From positions 5,336,172-5,400,171 of the forward strand of contig JAPWDM010000001.1 of the NCBI GenBank assembly GCA_035578155.1: a stretch of DNA of 64,000 bases, written 5' to 3'. Positions 52,206 through 61,302 of this stretch are shown one piece after another (positions within the stretch are counted from its first letter, which is position 1; each line of letters opens with the position of its first letter). The notes under the pieces are model-generated. The model made no database searches and was not told the origin of the DNA. It saw nothing but the letters and a program-made list of their open reading frames with translations. This DNA comes from Brachynemurus nebulosus (taxonomy: Eukaryota > Arthropoda > Insecta > Neuroptera > Myrmeleontidae). The translations under genes and the position numbers were made by a program.

Positions 52206-53839
52206 CCTATTTTGTCCAACTTTTTGTTCTATCTTTAATAGTTTAGCTTAAAAATGTAAAAAAGCAAAATTTCAAAAATTTAAATTTTAAGGCTCTGTAG
52301 AAAGTGAAACATTGGTGATAGTAATTTGACTCAATGAAATTTTTTGTCTACAGTTTAATGCTTAATAAGGTGCTTTGATTCACTTTATGGAAAAAAATTT
52401 CTGCATAGTTTGCAGGAGTAAATAATACAAAAAATAGTCTTTCCTGTGTTATTTAAATGGGTTCAATGATGCACCTCTAAAAATTGGAATTATGAGCTCC
52501 GCTTTGGTGAGGATATTTGTTTAGCCATGTCCTACAATATTTTGAGGGGAGAGCGAGAAAAAAATATAAATGTTTTTTTGGCACACCCTAATGTATATAA
52601 TATCCATACACTTGTATGTATAATGTAAACGCAGTTTAGATTCGATAAGAACACAATTGATTATCTCTTTGTCAATGTACATATTTAGCGAATTATTTAT
52701 AACGGAAAGTAAAAAGTAGAAAGTTAAACAAACCGAATTGAACTGAATATGAAATATCCTGAATTTGGGAGTCCTCGTTTTACAACATTTCATTTTGCGA
52801 TAGTTCATTTTATGTAAGACACCCTTTTCATATCATTCCTCGTTTATAACGCCACTTTTTATAATCTATGTTTTAAAAATAAATACATAAATATAAAAAT
52901 CAATAGGAATTAGAAAACAACAAAGACCGATTTCGGAAATTAAAACAGGGTGGCCACTTTTTCTCAAGGCCAAATTTTCCTGACTTTTCCCTGTTTTCCG
53001 GATAATATTTGAATTTTTTCCTGACTTTACTGAAAAAAATTTTAAAACTCAATTTTTCTCCCACAAAATCAGAAATTCGATCGATTCACCAGTTCCAAGG
53101 TTATTGCACGCGAGCACCCAAACTCCTAAAGAAAGCCAATTTGGAGATTTTTCTTTTTTCTGTCATTTTGGCAGGGCATACATGAGAATCTTTGTTTAGT
53201 TTTCAATAACTTTTTTTTTAAATAGTAGAATTATTTTAAAAAAATTAGGGATGTTCTGGTTTTCTTTTGCCGCCAATTTTGTAGATAGAAAGAAAAACAA
53301 GCAATTTTTCTAATAAAATAGAGATTCAGTTTTTTCTTGACATTATCGATACAAGTAAAATCAAACTGTTAATATCGATGCTATACCAATACCTTAAAAA
53401 GATCCAAATTTTTATTAAATTTTTTATTCAGGAGACTACGTTTCTTTACTGTAGAAGATAACAGAATGCAATGGATATGGAATACGATGTGAACTTCACT
53501 GTGTTAGCTTAAACAACTTTAAAGTTTCCATCAAAATATCATTAAATATATCAAAATTTAAATTTTTTGTTTCATTTTCGACAAAATCATCAGTAACAAA
53601 GGCATTCAAAATCCTAAAGAAACCCGAATTTTTAAATTGCTTTATTCTGTCTGTTTGATAATGGCTACCTTAATTTTTTCAGTTATCAATATTTTTTTTT
53701 TTTTTTTTTAATAGTAATATTATCGAGGGAAATAAAAATTAGAGGTGTCCTGAATTTCTTTTGACGTCAACTTTGACGATATAAAGATAATAAAGTTTTT
53801 CTTAATAAAAGATTCTTTAAAACAAAAAGACAATTTTTA
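52206..53839. other. No gene seen
   Basis: AT-rich. About 53150-53300 and 53620-53770 are diverged copies of one another ('tctgtcattttggcagggc'/'tctgtctgtttgataatggc', 'gatgttctggttttcttttgccgcc'/'ggtgtcctgaatttcttttgacgtc'), an old tandem or dispersed repeat. Confidence 0.45.
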
Positions 53840-53844
53840 CTTTT

Positions 53845-53962
53845 ACTAATACCACTTTATTTAATTATTTTCTTAATTTCAATAAAGTGGTATTAGTAAA
53901 GTAAAAAGTGCCACTTTATTTTAAAATAGAATACCATAAAGTAACGCTCAAATCTATCAAAT
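53845..53962. mobile_element. Foldback MITE, short relative
   Basis: CTAATACCACTTTATTTA and its inverse AATAAAGTGGTATTAG form ~20-bp arms, followed by 'gaataccataaagtaacgctcaaatctat', the tail shared with the copies at 39995 and 45676. Confidence 0.7.
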
Positions 53963-54469
53963 ACAAAAGATTCTTTTTAGCGAATTTCCAGAAAACATCT
54001 TATTTTTAAGAAATTTCGTGAAAACGTTTACGGTTTTTTGGACATTTTTCGTGAAAAAAATTTGGCGGAATGAGACGGAAGTAGATAGGCTAGGACAGTT
54101 CTATGACACAGTAAAACCTCAATTATCCGGACTACTTTTTTGACCGTGTTAAGAACCGTGTAGTTTGGGGTCCTACTGTACCTAGTGTATGAATTGACCT
54201 TTGACCTGGCACGTACATGTATTAAAAAATTTGTTTTTGACATTTGACCCCAACACTCGCTCATACTGCTGGCCTTGAAATTCCTAAGAGGTGAGTCATC
54301 ACCAGCAACCGAATTAATTTATGTTAACCCATTATGCGTCACCACAATTTAGTTATCACATTTTAGTTTTTGTGAACCCATTACCCGCCATAGTTTTTGA
54401 ATGCAAACCTAACGCATGCGCAGGCTGAATTTAAGTACACGACGCATGCGCAGACTGAATTTTAGGTAC

Positions 54470-54960
54470 AATTTGATAGATGGGGTACACTACCGCATCC
54501 AAAATGTGGGGACACCCTAACTCGGGGGTGGCCCCAAGCTTTTGACACCGTACTGTACTTAAATTTTTGGTACACTGCCGTGTCAAAAGTGTGGACCCCC
54601 ACTGGCCAAGAAGGTATCCTATCACTTTGAAGCGTACTGTACGTGCAAGCCTTGGCCCCAGCACGCGCTTGCCTTAATTACGTCATCTTAAACGAACTAC
54701 CGCATCAAAAATGTGGGGAATACCCTAACATAAAGGGGTGGCCACAAACTTTTGACGCCGTACTGTACTTAAATTTTTGGTACACTACCAAGTCAAAAAT
54801 GTGGGGAATACCCTAACCCAAGGGGTGGCCGCTAAATTTTGTGGGGGCACTGTACCAAGCGCTAGATTTTAAAACCAGACTCCGGGGTCCAGATTTCTGA
54901 CCGCTACTGTACTGCCGGAAATTTGGGTGTCAACTGTAACTCAGGGGTTTTTTTGTATAT
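54470..54960. repeat. Internal repeats of the left arm
   Basis: About four diverged units containing GGTACACTACC, AAAATGTGGGGA..CCCTAAC, GGGGTGGCC, a tTTTTGACxCCG segment and TACTGTACTTAAATTTTT. The mirror image is at about 62935-63390. GC content is higher than elsewhere and no protein is encoded convincingly. Confidence 0.75.
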
Positions 54961-56072
54961 TTAACCTTGGAAAATTCCAGGAATTTTTATCAGTTTTAAC
55001 ATAAACAAACAACTAATAATTAAATGTTTGTTTTAGCTGAATTATGATCGTAAGACTCATATAAGGAGTTTTTTTGGTATAAGAAAGATGACGTCATGGA
55101 ATATTAATGAGTTAAAAAATTGTTTAGTAAAAAATATCACCCATTGTAGGCCTCAAGCAAGAAATTATTTTTATCAGTTTTAATACTTTAACATTTAACC
55201 TACAGTGACCAATTTTTTAGTTAACTAACAGAAGTTCTTGAAATTTTAACAAGTTACAAAAAATATTACTTCTTATGGTGCACAACATTTTTGAATTTGA
55301 CTGTAGCACAAAACTGTTTCTATATCAAACGAAAATTATCTGAAATAATTCAGTATGTACATATGTATAGACTCTGTATATTAAAAATATTTTATGTATA
55401 CACTCTGTATATTGAGAATAAGAAAGAAAATTTGTATATAATTTTAATTTTTATGAATACTAGTAAACGAATTGTATAGCCATTTATGAATAAGTATTAA
55501 ATCTAATTATAAAATAATTTATAAATATTGCAAAAAATTTGTTTAATCAGCAAAATCAATGTATATCATTTTAATACTGATACATATTTATATTAGGGTA
55601 TAATAGTATTGTATTTAACATTTTTAAACAGAATAAAAGTTCAATTTTTGGTTTTAAATTACTATAAACACGTCGCTTAATATAAAAATGATAACAGCAT
55701 TGAGTTTTACTAAATTTTTAAGTCTGTAAAATCAAAATTTTTTATAGACACATAGAACATTTTGAATTTGCTACTTTATCATTAACATACAAATAATATC
55801 ATGTATATATAACGGGTGTATATTTAGTATTTTTAATAAATATTTTAGTATACAGGGTGTATCATGAAATATGCTTTTCAATTAGAATAAGAAATTTCAT
55901 AAGATTTTTGTTAATACTCTTATAGGTTAACGAAAGAAACTTTTTGCTGTAAAAAAATAGGGGAATGCAGGGTAATAATTAAATAAAACGCACATATTTT
56001 TTTTTTTAAATTTTATTTATAGAATATGTATACAAAAAATTAAATTGCTTAAATCTATATATTACTTAAAAT

Positions 56073-56558
56073 CTATTTATTTTCCATATAAAAATTTTTT
56101 AAAAGAATACAATTTTCTAATGAACAAATTTTATCTGAATGAAGCATACAGCGTCTTGAATAATATTCATCTCGCATAATGGAAATCTTCGGTACATCAA
56201 ATATTTCTTCCAAATTCAAAATCCACGGCTGGTTTTCGGTACCATCAAACAAACTTGATATCCATTTCTTCTTTTCACCACCCTTGACGTATATAACATC
56301 ATACTTCTTTAATATAGGTTTCAATATGGTATGAAGTTTTTTGTACGGAATAAATCCATACGACCAAGGTATCCCATGCCAATTTCGGTAAAGCCAACTG
56401 GCTACTCGTTGATATTTCTTCGGCAACTCGTTGAAATCAAACGGTGCGTCGAATATAAGATGTAATATATCATCCGAATTTTTTGCAGCAATACCAACTT
56501 CTTTAAAATAAAATTCGTTGTTAGCTCCTTGATAGCCTTGTATGTCAAGAAACGCCAT
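56073..56558 (-). CDS. 161-aa nuclease-like protein, left-arm copy
   Basis: Same gene as 61303-61788, differing by Met128 (here) for Leu. Intact from ATG (56558-56556) to TAA. An N-terminal FLDIQG (4-8) with a paired acidic KEVGI (19-23), RNWHG (58-62), YVKGG (90-94) and a C-terminal C137/H140/C145/C150 set suggest an RNase-H-fold nuclease with a small zinc site. The catalytic assignment is inference. Proteins of this form recur in Polinton-type and other virus-like insertions of invertebrates (from memory). Its own TATA box and initiator lie 20-55 bp upstream. Confidence 0.85.
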   Translation of the reverse strand: MAFLDIQGYQGANNEFYFKEVGIAAKNSDDILHLIFDAPFDFNELPKKYQRVASWLYRNWHGIPWSYGFIPYKKLHTILKPILKKYDVIYVKGGEKKKWISSLFDGTENQPWILNLEEIFDVPKISIMRDEYYSRRCMLHSDKICSLENCILLKNFYMENK

Positions 56559-56576
56559 TTTTTACCGCCACCGTAG

Positions 56577-56612
56577 AACTGAATTTATTCACACAATCCA
56601 CAACTTTATATA
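56577..56612 (-). promoter_or_regulatory. TATA box plus initiator for the left 161-aa gene
   Basis: Minus strand: TATATAAAG at 56612-56604 and TCAGTT at 56582-56577, with spacing that puts the initiator A about 31 bp after the TATA start. This is the textbook arthropod RNA polymerase II core promoter. The predicted leader is about 20 nt. Confidence 0.8.
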
Positions 56613-56722
56613 GAATAATTAAAAGTGGTGGGGGTAGTTAGTTAATTTGTGGAACGTATTCGTAAAATGGCTATTAATAGCTATTGCTAGTTTACCATCA
56701 AATTACAAACTGTTAATAATAT

Positions 56723-56899
56723 TTAGCACATTTGTGAGTACCAGGTTCTTTTCACTTTAAGACCTAGTGATTTAAGGAATGCTAAATTTTCAGGTGAAAT
56801 GTGTTGTTGCTCAAAAGTTTTACGTTTAATGATCTTAGGTTTCGAAAGTCCTTTGCTAGGTTCTCTAGCGGTGGGCTGCGCTGAATTGTAAATTAACAT
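56723..56899 (-). CDS. 58-aa basic protein, left-arm copy
   Basis: Identical in sequence to the right-arm copy at 60963-61139. It starts at the first ATG (56899-56897). The frame is open further upstream only from a GTG, so I chose the ATG. It is rich in Lys/Arg (KPKIIKRKTFEQQ, LGLKVKRTWY) with an N-terminal SAQPTAREPSKGLSKP. No family is recognised. It could be a small nucleic-acid-binding or structural protein. It precedes the 161-aa gene, same strand order in both arms. Confidence 0.6.
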   Translation of the reverse strand: MLIYNSAQPTAREPSKGLSKPKIIKRKTFEQQHISPENLAFLKSLGLKVKRTWYSQMC

Positions 56900-57059
56900 G
56901 GTTCCAAAATGTAATTGTTTTACCACGAAAGTATAATTTTCAACGAAAGAGATGTTAACTCTTTGACAACCACCGGTAAATAGATAATATTTTATGTAAG
57001 TTCAACTATTTTATACCCTTCAACCATGATAAGGTGTATAAGCTGGAGTATAACTCAGC

Positions 57060-57250
57060 AAATTATATAGCGGTGGTGACGTAACACACAAATGCGGTGG
57101 TTGTGTTGCGGTTGTGGCGGTGGCGGTGTTTGTGTGACGGTTGTGTGGTGGTGGCGGTGGTGTTTGTGTGGTGGCGGCGGTGGTGTTTGTGTGGCGGTGG
57201 TATTTGTATGGTGGTTTCGGTGGTTGTGTGGTGGTTGTGGTGGTGGCGGG
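57060..57250. repeat. (GGT/CCA)-rich array, left arm
   Basis: About 190 bp of GGTGGT, GGCGGTGG, TTTGTGTGG units (CCA/CCG/CAA on the other strand). The right-arm counterpart (60590-60780) has an extra ACCACCGAAACCACCATACA unit, so the array has changed length since the arms were last identical. Long frames across it on both strands are low-complexity artefacts. Confidence 0.9.
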
Positions 57251-57481
57251 GTAGCAGCGGTGTTTGCGGCTGACGTGCACAACTTTATCATTAATTCAAT
57301 CGAAGCAGCAATTTACTGTAGACAATAAATCGGTGGTGACATCTCGCGGTGTTTGTTGAACGCAATATCTAAATTAATCATCATCATAATCGCTAGCATC
57401 TTCTTTATCAGTTTCATCCAGATAATCACCTAGTGGCTCAATAACATCAGCCTTTTGAAGTTCACGAAGTATAGAGAATAT

Positions 57482-58240
57482 TTATTGACCGACAGTAGTT
57501 TCTCTTAAAGCATCTAACTCTTCGATTAAAGCTTCACTATCGTCAACGTTAAACAATATGTTTTTATTTTCCTCTAAACTCCGAATAATATTGAGTATTT
57601 TTTCACCAGTCTCTGAAGTCTCGTATAAACGTCGTAATTCATCTATTAAAGTATTAGGATTATGCCAGTATTTTATTTTTTTCGATTTCCCATTAGCATT
57701 TTCCGAGTCGTTGTATTTGATACGCTTAGCAAGTAGCTCTTGGTCCGTTGAATTGACTGGACGTTTTATTGCTATTCGTTCATTAGAATCCTCACCTTTA
57801 TTTTGAGTTTCTTTGATTAATAAAATATCCAAAAGGGTTTGCAAAGCTGTAGTTAACTTGGGAATGATAACAGTTCCACAATCAGAAGTGGTTAAAACCC
57901 TGTTATTAGACTCATCGCTGGGTGTGTAAACATTATTTTGATTTCTTAAATTATTAAATTTAGTTTGAATTGCTTTTGATGCAGCTTTAATTCTTTGTTC
58001 AAGTGGATTGACCCTTTCTTCAACTTTGTTGTTTAGAAAGTCATCATCAACATCATTCCTCCCGGTATCATAACTAGATAAGTCATCAGCCGTGTCTAAT
58101 GTTTGTCTTTTTAGCGGATCAAGAGAGTAACCATTTTCAAACCTTTTTGGTGAAAATTTCCGCATATGTGTATTTCTTATATGACGTGAAAGAGAATCTT
58201 TCCGCGAGAAGCTTTTATAGCACCGCGTACACTCGAACAT
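57482..58240 (-). CDS. 252-aa C2H2 zinc-finger protein
   Basis: ATG at 58240-58238, stop TAA at 57482-57484. The N terminus is a single classical zinc finger, C4-X2-C7-X12-H20-X4-H25 (FECTRCYKSFSRKDSLSRH), so DNA or RNA binding is expected. The middle is polar and low in structure. The C-terminal part from about residue 190 has KYWHNPNTLIDELRRLYE, a YW..PN..(I/V)D.L motif followed by helical IINIIRSLEEN-like text. I recall this pairing of an FSRKDSL finger with a YW(N/D)DPNELV-type tail from multi-copy virus-like insertions in arthropods and cnidarians; its role is not known to me. A TATA box lies 64 bp upstream. It is the largest ORF of the element and lies in the unique centre. Confidence 0.85.
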   Translation of the reverse strand: MFECTRCYKSFSRKDSLSRHIRNTHMRKFSPKRFENGYSLDPLKRQTLDTADDLSSYDTGRNDVDDDFLNNKVEERVNPLEQRIKAASKAIQTKFNNLRNQNNVYTPSDESNNRVLTTSDCGTVIIPKLTTALQTLLDILLIKETQNKGEDSNERIAIKRPVNSTDQELLAKRIKYNDSENANGKSKKIKYWHNPNTLIDELRRLYETSETGEKILNIIRSLEENKNILFNVDDSEALIEELDALRETTVGQ

Positions 58241-58303
58241 TATAATAGATGTGTAAAGCTCAACTAGTCTTACAAGATTAATTCAGAATTGTGTTAGCGA
58301 TTA

Positions 58304-58311
58304 CTTATATA
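58304..58311 (-). promoter_or_regulatory. TATA box of the zinc-finger gene
   Basis: TATATAAG on the minus strand, immediately downstream of a (CCA/GGT)n array and 64-71 bp before the ATG. An initiator is less clear (TTCTGA region near 58285). Confidence 0.65.
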
Positions 58312-58395
58312 CTCCACCACCACCACCACCACCACCACCACCGCCACCACCACCACCACCACCACCACCGCCGCCGCCGCCGCAACCACCACATC
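58312..58395. repeat. (CCA)n/(CCG)n array between divergent-region genes
   Basis: CCACCACCACC... with CCG interruptions, about 80 bp, just upstream of the zinc-finger TATA box. It is followed by TGAGTTGCTCATTTTACTCC, which recurs in nearly the same form after the array at 59217. Confidence 0.92.
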
Positions 58396-58801
58396 TGAGT
58401 TGCTCATTTTACTCCATGAAGTAGCTGTTGACATCCGGCTTACACATTTTGCCCCCATTACGCTCTTTCGGTTTGGAAATTAGTTCAGAAAAATGAATGA
58501 AGAGCTATATGCAAGTGTCAGGTGACTCAACACCAAGATTAAAATACTTGCTTTTGAATATAGGCAATTACATTGCGTTGCCAACTGGGTCCATACCTAC
58601 TGAGAGTCTTATCATAATTCAAGATATAATTTGGGAGGTTCTAGTGTGTTGTAAAATAAGAACAATATAAGAATTTATACGTAAAATAATTTATTTTTTA
58701 ATGAAATATACGTTTACAATATTAAAATTAAAAAGTAAATCAATTCATTTTCATATCTGATAGTTACCTTAATCTTACATCTAACATCATATATGTGATA
58801 G
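58396..58801. other. Intergenic region within the element
   Basis: No ORF. Contains the shared motif near 58396-58418 and AT-rich sequence that should hold the 3' end of the 120-aa gene transcript (AATAAA-like sites on the minus strand near 58690). Confidence 0.5.
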
Positions 58802-59164
58802 CTATTTACTAAATTCCACAATATGTAAAAAACCACTAGAATCAGTTCCTTTATATGTAATAAAATATTGTCCTGTACGTAAACATTGAATGGTCTGCTC
58901 ATCCAAATCCGCGAATCGTTTTGGAAGGAACACTTGAGCATCTGCAAGTTCCACCGCAACCGCTGGCCCATATCGAGTTTCCATGCGTCGTACATCAAGA
59001 ATTTTCCACGTTTCATACGGTTTGAGTGTAGATAGCGATTTGAATGGTTTACCAGCACCAAGTTTATTCAACTTCTCCAAAACCGGATCCATTGTTGTAT
59101 CAGTGGCAGTAAAAGTGGTCCACAGATCACTTATACTTAACTTAACACCTTGTTGTTCAGACAT
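58802..59164 (-). CDS. 120-aa OB-fold-like protein
   Basis: ATG at 59164-59162, stop at 58802-58804, intact. The C-terminal two thirds (about 45-118) alternates hydrophobic and charged residues in a beta-rich way: LKPYETWKILDVRRMETRYG (47-66), PAVAVELADAQVFLPKRF (67-84), LRTGQYFITYKG (95-106), FLHIVEF (112-118). Similar RYGPA...FLPKR...YKG proteins recur in virus-like insertions of invertebrates (from memory) and the pattern suggests a single-stranded-DNA-binding OB fold, but this is inference. It is transcribed in the same direction as the zinc-finger gene. A CCA array lies about 55 bp upstream and no clear TATA was found. Confidence 0.82.
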   Translation of the reverse strand: MSEQQGVKLSISDLWTTFTATDTTMDPVLEKLNKLGAGKPFKSLSTLKPYETWKILDVRRMETRYGPAVAVELADAQVFLPKRFADLDEQTIQCLRTGQYFITYKGTDSSGFLHIVEFSK

Positions 59165-59216
59165 TTTGCCAATACACTGCCAATTTCTGTTACAGCACGT
59201 CGCTTAAATAAATTAT

Positions 59217-59285
59217 GAGTTGCCACCACAAAAACCACCACCACCACCACCACCGCCGCCACCACCACCACCACCACCACCTCAA
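59217..59285. repeat. (CCA)n array upstream of the 120-aa gene
   Basis: About 65 bp of CCACCACC/CCGCCGCC, then ACAAAATTTGAGATACTCAT, similar to the sequence after the 58312 array. The shared placement suggests a common regulatory block. Confidence 0.92.
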
Positions 59286-59414
59286 CACAACTACAAAATT
59301 TGAGATACTCATTTTACCCCACCGATATGTTTATTCCCACACAGCTACAAATTAAGTTACTCTAAAGCAACCACACCTTCATATGATCAGTGTTTATACA
59401 CCACAACCAATGGA

Positions 59415-59600
59415 AAATATCAAATAAACATTAACATTTATTTAGTAATGAGGTATAATGTATATTTTGAGTATTCAACAAAAACTTTAATACTGATTAA
59501 TAGGTATTGGTCAATTCCACTGTTACTCAAAATATACGTTATACCTCATTACTAAATAAATGCTAATGTTTGTTTTAACAACCGTGGAATTGGTCAATAC
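59415..59600. repeat. Inverted repeat upstream of the Cys-rich gene pair
   Basis: ATTTATTTAGTAATGAGG at 59441-59455 pairs with CCTCATTACTAAATAAAT at 59542-59560, extending to about 50 bp per arm. A smaller outer hairpin, GGTCAATTCCAC / GTGGAATTGGTC, follows and recurs at 59957-60062 next to the second gene. Confidence 0.75.
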
Positions 59601-59636
59601 TTATGATGTGGCAATCTGGTGATTGATTTTACTAAA

Positions 59637-59825
59637 TTATTCGCAATTGCAGCGGCTTTTACATGTGGGACAGTTTACATAATTGTAAACACAGTTTGGA
59701 AATGGCATCATACATCGTTTACAACACATGCAAATTCGTTTTTCGTTTCGACACCTATCACAACACTTGGGGAAGGAACACTTACACTGTGGTGGTTGAA
59801 ATTTACAAATACCACAAATCGGCAT
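59637..59825 (-). CDS. 62-aa cysteine-rich protein 1
   Basis: First ATG at 59825-59823; an upstream TTG-initiated extension is unlikely in an animal. About 18 of 62 residues are Cys, mostly in CxxC or CC pairs: CGICKFQPPQCKC, CCDRCRNEKRICMCCKRC, NCPTCKSRCNC. Such spacing fits zinc-binding clusters (RING/LIM-like or metallothionein-like small proteins). Function unknown. A TATA box (59895-59888) lies about 63 bp upstream of the ATG. It is a tandem paralog of 60104-60292, differing at a handful of positions while all cysteines but one region are kept. Confidence 0.72.
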   Translation of the reverse strand: MPICGICKFQPPQCKCSFPKCCDRCRNEKRICMCCKRCMMPFPNCVYNYVNCPTCKSRCNCE

Positions 59826-59887
59826 GTTGTTTTTGTTTACTTTCTGGAACTTAACCAACAAATGTCATCCGGTTAATAATTCAGTTG

Positions 59888-59895
59888 TATTTATA
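59888..59895 (-). promoter_or_regulatory. TATA box of Cys-rich gene 1
   Basis: TATAAATA on the minus strand, in CTATAAATACAACTGAATTA, the same sequence context as for the second copy at 60358-60365. Confidence 0.65.
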
Positions 59896-60103
59896 GTATT
59901 TTGACTGAAACCAAATAATCCAATATTTTATAAAAAATCGATATTTAATCGATATTGACCAATTCCACTGTTACACAAAATATCCATTATGCCTCATTAC
60001 ATCGCTGGTCATTGCGTTATAAATAAATGTTTACGTTGGTTTGAGCAACCGTGGAATTGGTCAATATGTATTATGTGGCAATCAGATGACTGATTTTACT
60101 AAA

Positions 60104-60292
60104 TTATTTGCAATTGCAGCGGCTTTTACATGTGGTACAGTTTATATAATTGCAAACACAGTTTGGAAATGGCATCATACATCGTTTACAACACATGCAA
60201 ATTCGTTTTTCATTTCGACACCTATCACAGTACTCGTAGAAGGCACACTTACACTGTGACGGTTGAAATTTACAAATACCACAAATCGGCAT
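60104..60292 (-). CDS. 62-aa cysteine-rich protein 2
   Basis: Tandem duplicate of the 59637-59825 gene, ATG at 60292-60290. Same cysteine scaffold (CGICKFQPSQCKC, CCKRCMMPFPNC, CTTCKSRCNC), with AFYEYCDRC replacing SFPKCCDRC so one Cys is lost. The repeated unit is about 465 bp and includes gene, TATA box and the small GGTCAATTCCAC hairpin. Unlike most of the element it lies outside the inverted arms. Confidence 0.72.
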   Translation of the reverse strand: MPICGICKFQPSQCKCAFYEYCDRCRNEKRICMCCKRCMMPFPNCVCNYINCTTCKSRCNCK

Positions 60293-60357
60293 GTTGCTGT
60301 TGTTGTTTACCTTCTGGAACTTAACCAACAAATGACATCCGGTTAATAATTCAGTTG

Positions 60358-60365
60358 TATTTATA
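60358..60365 (-). promoter_or_regulatory. TATA box of Cys-rich gene 2
   Basis: TATAAATA on the minus strand, 66-73 bp upstream of the ATG, matching the first copy. Confidence 0.65.
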
Positions 60366-60589
60366 GTTTTTTGTAACCGAAATTTTCCAATATTTTATCT
60401 AAAATCGATATTTAATAATCTTCCATTATAAGAGCAGAGAACAGGAACGTCACCAGATTGATTAATATAGATATTGCGTTCAACAAACACCGCGAGATGT
60501 CACCACCGATTTATTGTCTACAGTAAATTGCTGCTTCGATTAAATTAATGATAAAATTGTGCACGTCAGCCGCAAACACCGCTGCTACC

Positions 60590-60780
60590 CCGCCACCCCC
60601 ACAACCACCACACAACCACCGAAACCACCATACAAATACCACCGAAACCACCATACAAATACCACCGCCACACAAACACCACCGCCGCCACCACACAAAC
60701 ACCACCGCCACCACCACACAACCGTCACACAAACACCGCCACCGCCACAACCGCAACACAACCACCGCATTTGTGTGTTA
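60590..60780. repeat. (CCA)-rich array, right arm
   Basis: Counterpart of 57060-57250 with one extra ~23-bp unit (ACCACCGAAACCACCATACA). It lies about 180 bp before the 58-aa gene. Confidence 0.9.
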
Positions 60781-60962
60781 CGTCACCACCGCTATATAAT
60801 TTGCTGAGTTATACTCCAGCTTATACACCTTATCATGGTTGAAGGGTATAAAATAGTTGAACTTACATAAAATATTATCTATTTACCGGTGGTTGTCAAA
60901 GAGTTAACATCTCTTTCGTTGAAAATTATACTTTCGTGGTAAAACAATTACATTTTGGAACC

Positions 60963-61139
60963 ATGTTAATTTACAATTCAGCGCAGCCCACCGCTAGAGA
61001 ACCTAGCAAAGGACTTTCGAAACCTAAGATCATTAAACGTAAAACTTTTGAGCAACAACACATTTCACCTGAAAATTTAGCATTCCTTAAATCACTAGGT
61101 CTTAAAGTGAAAAGAACCTGGTACTCACAAATGTGCTAA
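60963..61139 (+). CDS. 58-aa basic protein, right-arm copy
   Basis: ATG at 60963-60965 in context ACCATGTT, stop TAA at 61137-61139. Sequence identical to the left-arm copy, which argues that the frame is under constraint or that the arms are homogenised. Basic, no recognised domain. The open frame extends upstream from a GTG, which I do not regard as a start. Confidence 0.6.
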   Translation: MLIYNSAQPTAREPSKGLSKPKIIKRKTFEQQHISPENLAFLKSLGLKVKRTWYSQMC

Positions 61140-61248
61140 ATATTATTAACAGTTTGTAATTTGATGGTAAACTAGCAATAGCTATTAATAGCCATTTTCG
61201 AATACGTTCCACAAATTAACTAACTACCCCCACCACTTTTAATTATTC

Positions 61249-61284
61249 TATATAAAGTTGTGGATTGTGTGAATAAATTCAGTT
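61249..61284 (+). promoter_or_regulatory. TATA box plus initiator for the right 161-aa gene
   Basis: TATATAAAG at 61249-61257 and TCAGTT at 61279-61284; predicted start at the A of 61281, leader of about 22 nt. Exact mirror of the left-arm promoter. Confidence 0.8.
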
Positions 61285-61302
61285 CTACGGTGGCGGTAAA
61301 AA

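Larger units (their letters stand above)
54080..57380 (+). repeat. Left terminal inverted repeat (3.3 kb)
   Basis: Inverse of 60459-63781 with only scattered differences: a base change in the 161-aa gene (Met/Leu 128), single-base indels such as near 56665, and a different length in the CCA/GGT array. The outer part has a Tigger-like start CAGTAAAACCTCAATTATCC (54112) and internal repeats at 54470-54960. The inner edge is AATATCTAAATTAATC. Confidence 0.93.

Noticed and set aside
54431..54664. 77-codon frame in the arm (mirror at 63197-63430)
   Set aside because: Lies across the internal GC-rich repeats and starts at a non-ATG region with no domain. A Trp/Gly difference between arms shows no sign of constraint.
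55291..55479. 62-codon frame in the left arm, mirrored at 62382-62570
   Set aside because: Begins with TTG, no early ATG, composed of duplicated 'actctgtatatt' text. Present in both arms only because the arms are copies.
57020..57328. Overlapping frames of 78-86 codons rich in His/Pro/Thr or Gly/Val/Trp across the CCA/GGT array, and their mirror at 60511-60807
   Set aside because: Pure translation of a trinucleotide-rich repeat. Open in several frames on both strands, length changes between arms, no non-repeat domain.
58714..59061. 115-codon minus-strand frame overlapping the 120-aa gene
   Set aside because: Alternative frame of the OB-like gene with no coherent motif. The 120-aa frame has an ATG and the recognisable pattern.
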